A DNA stretch of 64,000 nucleotides, from the NCBI RefSeq assembly GCF_910589175.1, contig NZ_CAJURR010000004.1, positions 40,615 to 104,614 of the forward strand. The letters are read 5' to 3'. Position numbers and translations under genes: made by a program. This document shows, piece by piece, positions 26,516 to 34,459 of the stretch. The first letter of the stretch is position 1. Each line of letters begins with the position of its first letter. The notes under the pieces were generated by a model, which saw only the letters and a program-made list of their open reading frames with translations, ran no database searches and had not been told where the DNA came from. This DNA comes from an uncultured Lactobacillus sp. (GTDB taxonomy: Bacteria > Bacillota > Bacilli > Lactobacillales > Lactobacillaceae).

Positions 26516-28552
26516 CTAATTATTTTTATAAACTCCACTTTCAAATGGTTCTAAAACAACTTCGCCTGTTTTCCTTGTATCATCTAGCAAATTAATCAAT
26601 TCTTGACTCAATTCAATTTTTTCTTCTTTATCAGAAAAATTCTGAACAAACCAATACTTTTCTAATTTATTTTCACGCATTTGAATCGAAACTCTACTAT
26701 TAAATTTGGCAATTGGTAGCTTTGGAATCAAATCACTAGCTATTTTTCCATAAAACTTTTCTAGAAAATCATAACCAGTACGACAAGCAAGGTAATAGCC
26801 TTTGCCAGCTCCGTAGGAATGCTCAACAATAGCAGGTGTATCTTTATAAAAATCTGTACTGTATGTAGCCAGAACTTTACCTTTACAATTAATTAGCGTT
26901 TCACAATAATCGTGCACCGGATATTCTTTTCCTTCAAAATTAATTAAATTCGATTGCCCAGGATATAAAACATCAGTTTCAAGAGGCTCAAGTCCGTAAA
27001 TTTCTTGTAGTTCTTTTGGCCATTCATTCATATAGGCAAGATCATTTTCATCAACAACTCCGCTAATATAAGTGCCGACTATCTTACCACCATTCTTAAC
27101 ATAGTTATCTATTTTTTCTAGGTAAGACTTACTCATTAAAAAGTGCATCGGATCAATCAATAAGTCGTATTGTGAAAAATCATCTTCAGGACTAACAAAA
27201 TCAACTGGAATATCATGTTCATAAAAATAGCGATAATGCTTTTGAATTGTTTGCCAGATATTTTTATTCACGCTATAACTTTCTGCGTCTTGCAGTGCCC
27301 AGTAACTGTCATAACTAAAGACAATCGCAACTTTTGCTTTTGCATAACTTGTCGCTAGAATTGGGCTGATTTTTTCTAAATCTTCACCAACTTTAGTTAC
27401 ATCTTTAAATGCACGCGTTTTTTCTGGATGACGATGCTCAATTACCGCCCCATGAAACATCTCAGATGATCCTCGTGAAGCTCGAAGTTGGAAGTACAAT
27501 ACGCCTTGACTACCATGCGCAATATCTTGCAAGCTTGCCAATTCATGCATTCCAGGTCTTTTTGCCCGATCAAAGTTATGCCAATTAACACGTGACGGAG
27601 TATTCTCCATTACTAAAAAATTCTGATGTTTCAAACTTCTAAAGAAATCATGAATTAATCCAACACTTCGTCCAAGTTCTTCAGTACTTTGACTGTCGTT
27701 ACCCCAAGCAGGATAAGAATCCCAAGAGATAAAATCCAAATGACGCGCTACCTTTTGATAATCAAAGCCAGCAAATGGATCCATCAACGGATTTCCAGCC
27801 ATCATATTCGTAGTTACAGGAATATTAGGAGTGATCTTTTTTAAGGGTGCTGTTTCATTATCAATAAATGAAATTGTCTGGTCAGTAATAAATCTCTTCC
27901 AGTCTAAGTTCATTCCTTTATTACCCATTTCACTTAAAGGACTAGGCGGATTAACTTGGCTCCAGTCATTATAAGTATGACTCCAAAAAGTGTTCCACCA
28001 GGTATGATTTAAAGTAGCTAGATCGCCATACTTATTTTTCAGCCATTTTCTAAAAGCATCTTTACATAAATCACAGTAGCATTCACCTGAATATTCATTA
28101 GAAATATGCCAAAGCACTAAACTTTTCCTTTGACCGAAATGTTCTGCTAATTTTGTGTTAATCTCATAAACTTTTTTTCGATAAATAGATGAAGTTAAAC
28201 AATGATTATGTCGTCCACCAAAGCCACGTTTATTTCCCCGGTTATCCGTTCTAAGTACTTCTGGATACTTTTGAGCAAGCCAGGCTGGTCGTGCTCCACT
28301 TGGCGTAGCTAAAATTACATGACCATTCATTTCCTCTACTCGATCAAAAATCTCATCTAACCACGAAAAATCATAATTTCCTTCTTGCGTTTCTAATTTT
28401 GCCCAAGAAAAAATCCCAACAGTTACGGTGTTAATCCTCGCTTGCTTAAAGAGAGCAAAATCTTGATTAATTACATCGGCCTCATCCCACCATTGTTCTG
28501 GATTATAATCGCCACCATGTAAAAATTGGTTAATATCTAAGATGCGCTTCAT
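26516..28552 (-). CDS. GH42 beta-galactosidase
   Basis: A 678-residue intracellular beta-galactosidase of glycoside hydrolase family 42. Acid/base Glu153 lies in WHISNEYSG and nucleophile Glu316 in VMENTPS. The zinc-cluster cysteines in GECYCDLC and Cys118 are present. Three family domains (barrel, trimerisation domain, C-terminal beta domain) fit the length. No transporter is adjacent, so it probably acts on galactosides imported by other systems, such as galacto-oligosaccharides. Lactose itself would enter as a phosphate by the PTS at 52-56 kb and be cleaved by LacG. A LacI-type operator lies just after its stop. Confidence 0.92.
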   Translation of the reverse strand: MKRILDINQFLHGGDYNPEQWWDEADVINQDFALFKQARINTVTVGIFSWAKLETQEGNYDFSWLDEIFDRVEEMNGHVILATPSGARPAWLAQKYPEVLRTDNRGNKRGFGGRHNHCLTSSIYRKKVYEINTKLAEHFGQRKSLVLWHISNEYSGECYCDLCKDAFRKWLKNKYGDLATLNHTWWNTFWSHTYNDWSQVNPPSPLSEMGNKGMNLDWKRFITDQTISFIDNETAPLKKITPNIPVTTNMMAGNPLMDPFAGFDYQKVARHLDFISWDSYPAWGNDSQSTEELGRSVGLIHDFFRSLKHQNFLVMENTPSRVNWHNFDRAKRPGMHELASLQDIAHGSQGVLYFQLRASRGSSEMFHGAVIEHRHPEKTRAFKDVTKVGEDLEKISPILATSYAKAKVAIVFSYDSYWALQDAESYSVNKNIWQTIQKHYRYFYEHDIPVDFVSPEDDFSQYDLLIDPMHFLMSKSYLEKIDNYVKNGGKIVGTYISGVVDENDLAYMNEWPKELQEIYGLEPLETDVLYPGQSNLINFEGKEYPVHDYCETLINCKGKVLATYSTDFYKDTPAIVEHSYGAGKGYYLACRTGYDFLEKFYGKIASDLIPKLPIAKFNSRVSIQMRENKLEKYWFVQNFSDKEEKIELSQELINLLDDTRKTGEVVLEPFESGVYKNN

Positions 28553-28606
28553 GATTCTATTCCTTGTTTCTTTCTATTTTTATATAATTTCAAATTAAAT
28601 GTATGC

Positions 28607-28639
28607 AAAAACAGCTGATGTAAAAGTCAGCTGTTTTTT
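28607..28639 (+). terminator. Hairpin with T-run between divergent genes
   Basis: AAACAGCTGA and TCAGCTGTTT pair around an 8-base loop and are followed by six Ts. It lies between the divergent GH42 and decarboxylase genes, where no gene ends, so it may be a leader attenuator or a transcription insulator. Confidence 0.7.
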
Positions 28640-28716
28640 AATGCACTTTCTTTGACTTCAAACTAAAGTAGCACTAGTTTTAATTTGAAAGAGTATTTTT
28701 ATAGAGGTGTTAGATT

Positions 28717-30003
28717 ATGTCAAAAACAATCCCATATAATGTTGGTAAATGGTTACCAACTGATCAAAAATTTTTTAATCAATGGCTTGGAAAAGTTTTA
28801 AAAGAAGCAGAAAGTGAAGAAAATCAATATCTCTTACCACCAGTTCAAGCCCTTAAACATTTAATAGAATCTGATAGATATATTTACAATATTACTCAAT
28901 TGATGTTCGCAGAAATTCCAGTAAATGATGTCGATACTCCGACTGGTACTCCGCAAGTCCGGACCTATCAGCAAATGCTTTTAATGCTTAATCGCATTAT
29001 CCAAAGAGCACCAGAATTTAATAAAACTGGATTAGTAGGAACACCAATTAATGCTATCTTTGATTACCCTATGGCTACGAAAGCAGGCTATGTCTTTTTC
29101 AATAATCCAAAAGTTAATGCTTGTTTGAAAAACATTCTAGACTATTGGGGAAAGTTCCTTCAAACGGCAGATTCTACATATGTTCTTAACACTTCTGAAA
29201 CTGGATGGCTAAGTGACTATGCACTAAATGAAATGTCAAAAGTTGCCTACGGAGACGACTTCTTTAACATCTTTAATTGTCCTAATCATGATAAAACTAA
29301 ACATTTAGGATTTACTTCATGGGATAAATTTTTTACCCGAACTTTTAATCCTGGAGTACGTCCTGTTCAAAATGCTGATGATGCTGATTCTATTGCTAAT
29401 GCTTGTGAATCTGCCCCATTTCGCATCGCTCACAATCTTCCCCTAAAAGCTAAATTTTGGATTAAAGGTCAACCTTACTCTCTAGTTGATCTACTTGATG
29501 GAGATCCATGGGCTTCCAAATTTGAAGGAGGTACATTATATCAAGCATTTTTAAGTGCTCTAAGTTATCATAGATGGAACAGTCCTGTCTCCGGAAAAAT
29601 TGTCAAAGCATATAATTTACCAGGCACTTATTATGCAGAGAGTTTATATCAAGGATTCGAAAATCCTAGAGGTGCCGACCCGGCAGCTGCTAACGATTCG
29701 CAAGCCTTTCTTACTTCAACAGCAACAAGAGCTGTTATTTTCATTCAAGCTGATAATCCTAAAATTGGTTTAATGGCCTTTATTGCAGTTGGAATGTCGG
29801 AAGTATCTAGTGATGAGATTACTGTCCGGGTAGGTCAACATATTAATAAGGGAGACCAATTAGGGATGTTTCACTTTGGCGGTTCAACTCACGTATTGCT
29901 TTTTAGGCCTGAAACCAAACTTGAATTTAATTTACATGGTCAAAAGCCAAGTATTGCAGGAAATAATATCAAAGTTAAAGCAGAAATTGCCAGAGTTGAA
30001 TAA
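28717..30003 (+). CDS. PsiD-like pyruvoyl-dependent amino acid decarboxylase (PSD family)
   Basis: A 428-residue protein. From memory it resembles the Psilocybe L-tryptophan decarboxylase PsiD along its length: an N-terminal PSDC-type domain (about 1-200), then a phosphatidylserine-decarboxylase-like domain with ACESAPF, SALSYHRWNSPVSGKIVK, VPGTYY-like LPGTYYAES, and GDQLGMFHFGGST. Self-cleavage before Ser390 would give a 389-residue beta chain and a 39-residue alpha chain with a pyruvoyl cofactor. No membrane segment is visible, unlike true PSD. GAGGTG precedes the ATG. It has no adjacent antiporter. The likely product is an aromatic amine such as tryptamine, but the substrate is unproven. 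Confidence 0.82.
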   Translation: MSKTIPYNVGKWLPTDQKFFNQWLGKVLKEAESEENQYLLPPVQALKHLIESDRYIYNITQLMFAEIPVNDVDTPTGTPQVRTYQQMLLMLNRIIQRAPEFNKTGLVGTPINAIFDYPMATKAGYVFFNNPKVNACLKNILDYWGKFLQTADSTYVLNTSETGWLSDYALNEMSKVAYGDDFFNIFNCPNHDKTKHLGFTSWDKFFTRTFNPGVRPVQNADDADSIANACESAPFRIAHNLPLKAKFWIKGQPYSLVDLLDGDPWASKFEGGTLYQAFLSALSYHRWNSPVSGKIVKAYNLPGTYYAESLYQGFENPRGADPAAANDSQAFLTSTATRAVIFIQADNPKIGLMAFIAVGMSEVSSDEITVRVGQHINKGDQLGMFHFGGSTHVLLFRPETKLEFNLHGQKPSIAGNNIKVKAEIARVE

Positions 30004-30033
30004 AATACATTAAATTTTAGTTTCATATAATTC

Positions 30034-30071
30034 AAAAGACTGTTCTGAAATAATACCAGAACAGTCTTTTT
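30034..30071. terminator. Bidirectional terminator after the PsiD-like gene
   Basis: AAAAGACTGTTCTG and CAGAACAGTCTTTT form a 14-bp stem with T-runs both ways. It also serves the converging permease gene ending at 30073. Confidence 0.9.
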
Positions 30072-30072
30072 G

Positions 30073-30834
30073 TTAGAGCATTAATTGCATCTGATCATTA
30101 AAATAATTTTTATAGGCAAGATAAACGGAAATAATTGCTCCTAAACTTGTAGCAGATAAAAGCATAAAAGTTACCATAATCTGATACTTAATTGCATAAA
30201 TTGGATTTACTCCAGCAAAGATCAATCCTGACATCATCCCCGGCAAATTAACTAACCCTACTGTTTTAGCTGAATCGATCGTTGGCTGCATAGCAGTCTT
30301 AATACTACGCCGAATAATTGGCATCGATGCCGTTTTAATATCACTACCTAAAGCTAGCCTTTCTAAAACGGGCTGTCTTAAATCATGAAAACTTTCATTT
30401 AAAGATTTATAGCAAAGACCTATTGCAACCATTTCATTACCTGCAATCATCCCTGTAATTGGAATTACTTGCATAGGTATCGGTTTAATGACACCAGAAA
30501 GAAGTAATACAGCTAATGTAATGTAGGTTCCTACGGCCTCAGCTACAATTGAATTCCATAATTTTCGATTAGTATTTGGATCTCTACCATTCGCATTCCA
30601 TGAAGCATTAAAAATAATGACAAGTGTAGAAACAAAGGTTAGCCAAAAAGTATTTACATTGAAAATTACTTTTAAAATATATCCAATAATGACTAGCTGA
30701 ATAATGGCTCGCACAACACTAATCAAAATATCTTTAGTAAGGCCTAGCTTTTCTTTAACGGAAATTCCAATTGATACTAAAACTAATAAGAATGCAAAGA
30801 CTAGGGACCAGTTACTGACAACTACGTTTTTCAT
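30073..30834 (-). CDS. fetB: FetB/UPF0014-type ABC permease
   Basis: A 253-residue membrane protein of the UPF0014 (YbbM/FetB) family with about six spans. Conserved features include NASWNANGRD, GMIAGNEMVAIGLCYKSL and GLVNLPGMMSGLIFAG. In Escherichia coli, FetAB exports iron and protects against oxidative stress. It overlaps the ATPase gene by 23 bases, with AAGG before the ATG. Role by homology only. Confidence 0.88.
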   Translation of the reverse strand: MKNVVVSNWSLVFAFLLVLVSIGISVKEKLGLTKDILISVVRAIIQLVIIGYILKVIFNVNTFWLTFVSTLVIIFNASWNANGRDPNTNRKLWNSIVAEAVGTYITLAVLLLSGVIKPIPMQVIPITGMIAGNEMVAIGLCYKSLNESFHDLRQPVLERLALGSDIKTASMPIIRRSIKTAMQPTIDSAKTVGLVNLPGMMSGLIFAGVNPIYAIKYQIMVTFMLLSATSLGAIISVYLAYKNYFNDQMQLML

Positions 30835-31465
30835 TGAGGAATGCCTTCTTCACTTCAAAAATTTTATTGGCTTTTTCAATTTCACTTTTATCATGAGTTA
30901 CTTGTAAGATAGTAACATGCTTCTTGCGCACATCATCAAATAAATGATGAACAATTTCTTTACTATTCTCATCAAGTCCTGTAGTTACTTCATCCAATAA
31001 TAAAATTTGTGGTAAAAAGACTAAATTTCGAATTAAGGCAACTCGTTGCTTTTCTCCACCAGATAAAGAATTAATATTTTTCTTCAAAAAAGTCTGATTT
31101 AGACTTACTTTATCTAATAATTCACTTAGATGCTCTTCATTGACTTCTTCCCTTCGAATTTGGTAAGGAAAAATCAGATTATCTCTTACCGTTTTTCCAA
31201 AAAGAGATGGTTGCTGGAAGCAATAGGAAACTTGCCGACGATATTCAAGCGGAGAAGATTGACCAATATCTTTTCCCTCATATTCAATTGAACCAGATGT
31301 AGGTGTAAGTAAGCTGGCAATAATTTTTAAAAGTGTACTTTTCCCTGCACCTGAGGGCCCTACAATCGTTAAAAAGTCTCCTGAATTTACGCTTAGATTA
31401 ATATTTTTTAGAATAGCATTTCCATCAACAGAATAATTTAAATTTTTAATTTCTAAAACATGCAT
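30812..31465 (-). CDS. fetA: FetA-type ABC ATPase
   Basis: A 217-residue ATPase with Walker A GPSGAGKST, Q-loop CFQQPSLFG, signature LSGGEKQR, Walker B ILLLDEVTTGLD and switch His in VTHDKSE. Its overlap with the FetB-like permease gene identifies the pair as a FetAB-type (YbbL/YbbM) exporter, likely for iron or another metal. GAAGG lies before the ATG. Confidence 0.88.
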   Translation of the reverse strand: MHVLEIKNLNYSVDGNAILKNINLSVNSGDFLTIVGPSGAGKSTLLKIIASLLTPTSGSIEYEGKDIGQSSPLEYRRQVSYCFQQPSLFGKTVRDNLIFPYQIRREEVNEEHLSELLDKVSLNQTFLKKNINSLSGGEKQRVALIRNLVFLPQILLLDEVTTGLDENSKEIVHHLFDDVRKKHVTILQVTHDKSEIEKANKIFEVKKAFLNEKRSCQ

Positions 31466-31505
31466 AACTAACCTTCTATATAAATGCTTATTTTTATTAT
31501 AAACA

Positions 31506-31548
31506 ATATGAACCCCGAAATTCTTATCTGACTTCCGGGGTTCATATC
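31506..31548 (-). terminator. Hairpin after the M42/small membrane protein pair
   Basis: ATATGAACCCCG and CGGGGTTCATAT form a strong 12-bp stem. The following T-run is poor, so termination is probable but less certain than at other sites. Confidence 0.65.
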
Positions 31549-31561
31549 TATGATTTATATT

Positions 31562-31762
31562 CTATTTACTTTTCTTAGGCCAAAAAACTGCTAAGAGACA
31601 AAAAATAAGTCCTAAAATCAACTCCCAAATAAATGGCTGATCCCACATAAAAAGATTGCCAATTTCACTTACGGTATAACGAACAATATAAATCAAAATA
31701 CTAATAATAGCCATGCACCAGCTAAAAATTGCCATTTTTTTGAAAAATACTTTCCAATCCAT
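31562..31762 (-). CDS. Small two-span membrane protein (66 aa)
   Basis: A 66-residue protein with two hydrophobic segments (about 8-27 and 42-61) and a basic end (WPKKSK). I do not recognise a family. Its ATG overlaps the TAA of the M42 aminopeptidase gene (TAATG) and uses an AAGGTG inside the end of that gene, so the two are translationally coupled. Nothing in the sequence shows whether the functions are related. Confidence 0.7.
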   Translation of the reverse strand: MDWKVFFKKMAIFSWCMAIISILIYIVRYTVSEIGNLFMWDQPFIWELILGLIFCLLAVFWPKKSK

Positions 31763-32844
31763 TAGATCACCTTAAAACTATCTAGCTTTTCTTGTGTCAT
31801 ATCGCGAATAATTGCAGTTGCTAAATCAACTGAAGCCTTAAAGTCTTTATATGCTGAGAAACAATATGGGGAGTGCTCATAACGAACTGGAATTCCAATA
31901 ACAATTGTTGGAGCTCCATATTCATAATAAATTGCTGCCCCATCTTGGCCGCCACCAGTTCTAACAGAGCGAGTATATGGAATATTATTTTTATCAGCTA
32001 TATCACACGCATACTGTTGAAACTTAGGATTTGGTAAAAATGTAGTATCCATATCTCTGAGCATTGGGCCGCGTTTTAAGCCTGTTTGAGATAACCATTC
32101 AGGCTCAAAAGTATCGTCAGCTGGACAACTTTCTAAAACAATACATAAATCAGGCTTAATTTTTCGTCCAGTGACATATGCACCGCGAAGTCCTACTTCT
32201 TCTTGACTAGATAAGGCAGCTACTACATCAAAATTAGTCTCTTCACCCTTCAAATTATCTAAGATGTCTACCATGGCTCCTGCACCAAAGCGATCATCAA
32301 AGTCTTTACCAAAGAATAAACCGGATTTTTCATGGTATTCGCATTTTACATCAACAAAAATTGGACAACCAGTGTCAACTTTATAATCTTTAATAGTTTC
32401 TTCCCGGCTTGATGAACCTACATCAATAGACATATCTGCAACTTCCGGAATTGAATTTCTTTCAGCAGCAGTCATAAAGTGCGGAGGCTTTGTAGCCACT
32501 ACACCAGGAATATATTCACCATCACGATTACGAATTTTCACTCTTAAAGCCGGAATATTATACTTTACCCAACCCCCAAGTGGAACAAATTTAATTAATC
32601 CATTGGGACGAACGGCTTGTGTAATAAAACCAACTGCATCAGAGTGAGCATCCATTTGAATAACAGGCCGATTACCTTTGTTTTCCTTCTTAGCTGCGTA
32701 TACATTGAGCATCCCATCTACCGTAATATCAGCAGTATTTTTAGCATAAGTAGAAAATAATTTTACAAATTCTTCTTCGAAGCCAGATGTAGAATTTGCA
32801 TCTGAAAATTCTCTTAACATTTGAATTTCTTGTTCTTTTTTCAT
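31762..32844 (-). CDS. M42-family metallo-aminopeptidase
   Basis: A 360-residue cytosolic aminopeptidase of the PepA/FrvX/TET type. Metal and catalytic motifs appear in order: MDAHSDAVGF (His, Asp), FGKDFDDRFGAGA (Asp), SSQEEVGLRGA (Glu-Glu) and IGIPVRYEHSPYC (His). Such enzymes form large dodecamers and trim peptides from the N-terminus. The ATG at 32844 has GAGAGG 8 bases upstream. An in-frame start 31 codons earlier lies within the promoter region and is rejected. A cre-like site lies just before the RBS. Confidence 0.9.
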   Translation of the reverse strand: MKKEQEIQMLREFSDANSTSGFEEEFVKLFSTYAKNTADITVDGMLNVYAAKKENKGNRPVIQMDAHSDAVGFITQAVRPNGLIKFVPLGGWVKYNIPALRVKIRNRDGEYIPGVVATKPPHFMTAAERNSIPEVADMSIDVGSSSREETIKDYKVDTGCPIFVDVKCEYHEKSGLFFGKDFDDRFGAGAMVDILDNLKGEETNFDVVAALSSQEEVGLRGAYVTGRKIKPDLCIVLESCPADDTFEPEWLSQTGLKRGPMLRDMDTTFLPNPKFQQYACDIADKNNIPYTRSVRTGGGQDGAAIYYEYGAPTIVIGIPVRYEHSPYCFSAYKDFKASVDLATAIIRDMTQEKLDSFKVI

Positions 32845-32856
32845 GATTTTTCCTCT

Positions 32857-32882
32857 CGCAAACGCTTTTATTTTAATTATAT
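32857..32882 (-). promoter_or_regulatory. -10 box and cre of the M42 gene
   Basis: A TATAAT box (32882-32877 on the minus strand) is followed a few bases downstream by the cre-like TAAAAGCGTTTGCG (32870-32857). CcpA bound there would act as a roadblock. The -35 is poor (TTTAAA). Confidence 0.5.
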
Positions 32883-33027
32883 TTGTGTCTTTAAACTTTT
32901 TAAAGAAATTCTTTGCAAATTTTAAATCTAATACCAAATCTTATTTAAAAAAGGAAGGGTATTCTATTTAACAAGTAAGGGAACTTCTACACCTTACTTA
33001 TTCTCCCAAAATAACATACGACAATTA

Positions 33028-33066
33028 AAAGCAGACTTCTAATCCCCCAGAACGTCTGCTTTTTGT
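33028..33066 (+). terminator. Hairpin with T-run upstream of the lipoprotein gene
   Basis: AAAGCAGAC and GTCTGCTTT pair around a 17-base loop, then TTTGTTTTG. It lies between divergent genes and is preceded by another small stem (AAGTAAGG/CCTTACTT, 32970-32998). It could end a small RNA. Confidence 0.6.
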
Positions 33067-33142
33067 TTTGTAAAAATTTTTTCTATAACTAAATTTACTT
33101 ATGCTATACTGAGTAAAATTTATATTACAAGGATTCAAAATC

Positions 33143-33724
33143 ATGAAAAAAGTAGCTCTAATTCTATTCTCCACCTTATTACTCACTGCCTGCAGCAACA
33201 CACAGAATAATCAACCTAAATCTTCTAGTTCAAAATCTTCAATTACTACTTCAAAAAATACTGTTAAAACTTCCTCTAAACCCAATTTAAATAAAAAATA
33301 CCCCGGTTTTAAGTTAGCTACGATTCCTACTGTATTTCAAGGAACGTGGTATCAAACTGATCGCTACAGTAAAACAGCGAGAAAATTCATTATAACTAAA
33401 CATACGATCATGGATTCTGTAGTCTATCAAAAAACAGATCCAACCCTAAACCTAAATCATCGCTCAGAAAAGAATAATAAAGTGTATGCTGGAGACGCAA
33501 CAATGATCTCTTTGGAAGATAAGAATGGTTCGCAGTGGCTCCGAGCACGGGGATTTTTAGATACTGTTGATATCATCTATATCACAGGTACTTTTAAAGG
33601 AAATCAGTGCCTTTATTTAGCTTATTCTTCCGGTGATATTCATAGTGCTATGTTTAAGGACAAAAAAGCAGCATTAAAATATCGTAAATATGATTTCTCT
33701 AAAATTACTAATCCTTTAAACTAA
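33143..33724 (+). CDS. Uncharacterised lipoprotein
   Basis: A 193-residue lipoprotein with signal KKVALILFSTLLLTAC (lipobox LTAC, Cys17). A Ser/Thr/Asn/Lys-rich linker (about 18-50) leads to a compact domain starting near FQGTWYQTDRYSKTARKFIIT. The GTWY motif and beta-rich composition resemble small lipocalin-like lactobacillar surface domains, but I cannot name the family. AAGGAT lies 9 bases before the ATG. Exposed on the outer face of the membrane, function unknown. Confidence 0.8.
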   Translation: MKKVALILFSTLLLTACSNTQNNQPKSSSSKSSITTSKNTVKTSSKPNLNKKYPGFKLATIPTVFQGTWYQTDRYSKTARKFIITKHTIMDSVVYQKTDPTLNLNHRSEKNNKVYAGDATMISLEDKNGSQWLRARGFLDTVDIIYITGTFKGNQCLYLAYSSGDIHSAMFKDKKAALKYRKYDFSKITNPLN

Positions 33725-33728
33725 AAAC

Positions 33729-33788
33729 TAATTGTAATTACAATTAGTTGCGTTATACTTGTTTAAAGTATTAGTTGTAATTACAACT
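33729..33788 (+). promoter_or_regulatory. MarR-type operators and promoter
   Basis: Two perfect palindromes share TTGTAATTACAA: TAATTGTAATTACAATTA (33729-33746) and AGTTGTAATTACAACT (33773-33788). A promoter with -35 TTGTAA (33732-33737) and -10 TATACT (33754-33759), 16 bases apart, lies between them. The first operator covers the -35 and the second lies after the start point. This is the expected layout for autorepression by the MarR gene that follows. Confidence 0.8.
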
Positions 33789-33803
33789 TAGAAAGGCAGA
33801 ATT

Positions 33804-34214
33804 ATGCGAAAAAGACCACTAGCCAACTTACTCTACCATATTGGTAAATTAGAAAACCTCCTGATCAATCAACGATTGGCCTCTATTAATCTAAGAATGA
33901 CCCATGCCCATGTTTTAAGATATATTCAAAAGCACCCCGGTTGCATTCAAAAGGAAGTTGCAGACTATCTTTTTTACCAACCTGCCAGTTTTACTAATGT
34001 AGTTAAGTTATTAGAAAAAAGAAAAATGATTGAACGGCGAGCAGATCCAAACAATGGCCTAAAAAAACAATTATTCTTACTTCCAGCTGGAGTTGAGGCT
34101 CTTAGACAAGTGAACGACGCCTTTGAAGAAGTAAATCAACTAGTTGGAACAGTAGATCCTGATACTTTAGCTAAACTTGAAAAGATTTCAATCAATTTAG
34201 AAAAGCAGATTTAA
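33804..34214 (+). CDS. MarR-family regulator of an MFS efflux operon
   Basis: A 136-residue winged-helix protein with HTH CIQKEVADYLFYQPASFTNVVKLLEKRKM and wing RRADPNNGLKKQLFLLPAG. GAAAGG precedes the ATG. It heads an operon with a small unknown gene and an MFS exporter. Two palindromes in the promoter are the likely operator, so drug- or metabolite-induced derepression is the simple model. It is not closely similar to the MarR protein at 14945-15382. Confidence 0.9.
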   Translation: MRKRPLANLLYHIGKLENLLINQRLASINLRMTHAHVLRYIQKHPGCIQKEVADYLFYQPASFTNVVKLLEKRKMIERRADPNNGLKKQLFLLPAGVEALRQVNDAFEEVNQLVGTVDPDTLAKLEKISINLEKQI

Positions 34215-34228
34215 AGAAAGAAAAACTA

Positions 34229-34459
34229 ATGAGCAAATTTTTACCATTGTGGCAATATATTAAAGATAATCATGACCAAGACTTTCAATTATCTTTTAAC
34301 CAAATTCAAAAGATTGTCGGCCTACCAATTGATCATTCTTTCTTAAATTATAAAAAAGAATTATTAAACTATGGTTTTAAAGTAGGAAAAATATCCCTTA
34401 AAAATAAAACGGTAGATTTTGAGAAATTGGAGGGGAAAAATGACACAAAAATTAGATAA
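34229..34459 (+). CDS. Small conserved-looking protein (76 aa)
   Basis: A 76-residue soluble protein, PLWQYIKDNHDQDFQLSFNQ followed by IQKIVGLPIDHSFLNYKKEL. This order (a short helix, LSFxxIxxIxG, then a small beta unit) resembles the DUF7662-type domain found as small stand-alone proteins in many bacteria. That match is from memory. It lies 14 bases after marR and overlaps the MFS start by 20 bases, so it is probably expressed with them. The RBS is weak (AAAGAAAG). Function unknown. Confidence 0.65.
   Translation: MSKFLPLWQYIKDNHDQDFQLSFNQIQKIVGLPIDHSFLNYKKELLNYGFKVGKISLKNKTVDFEKLEGKNDTKIR

Noticed and set aside
28717..30003. Ordinary phosphatidylserine decarboxylase
   Set aside because: It lacks the N-terminal membrane segment and is longer, with an extra N-terminal domain as in PsiD. 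No phosphatidylserine synthase gene is nearby.
32845..32937. 31-codon extension of the M42 gene
   Set aside because: It overlaps the -10 box and cre site, with no RBS.
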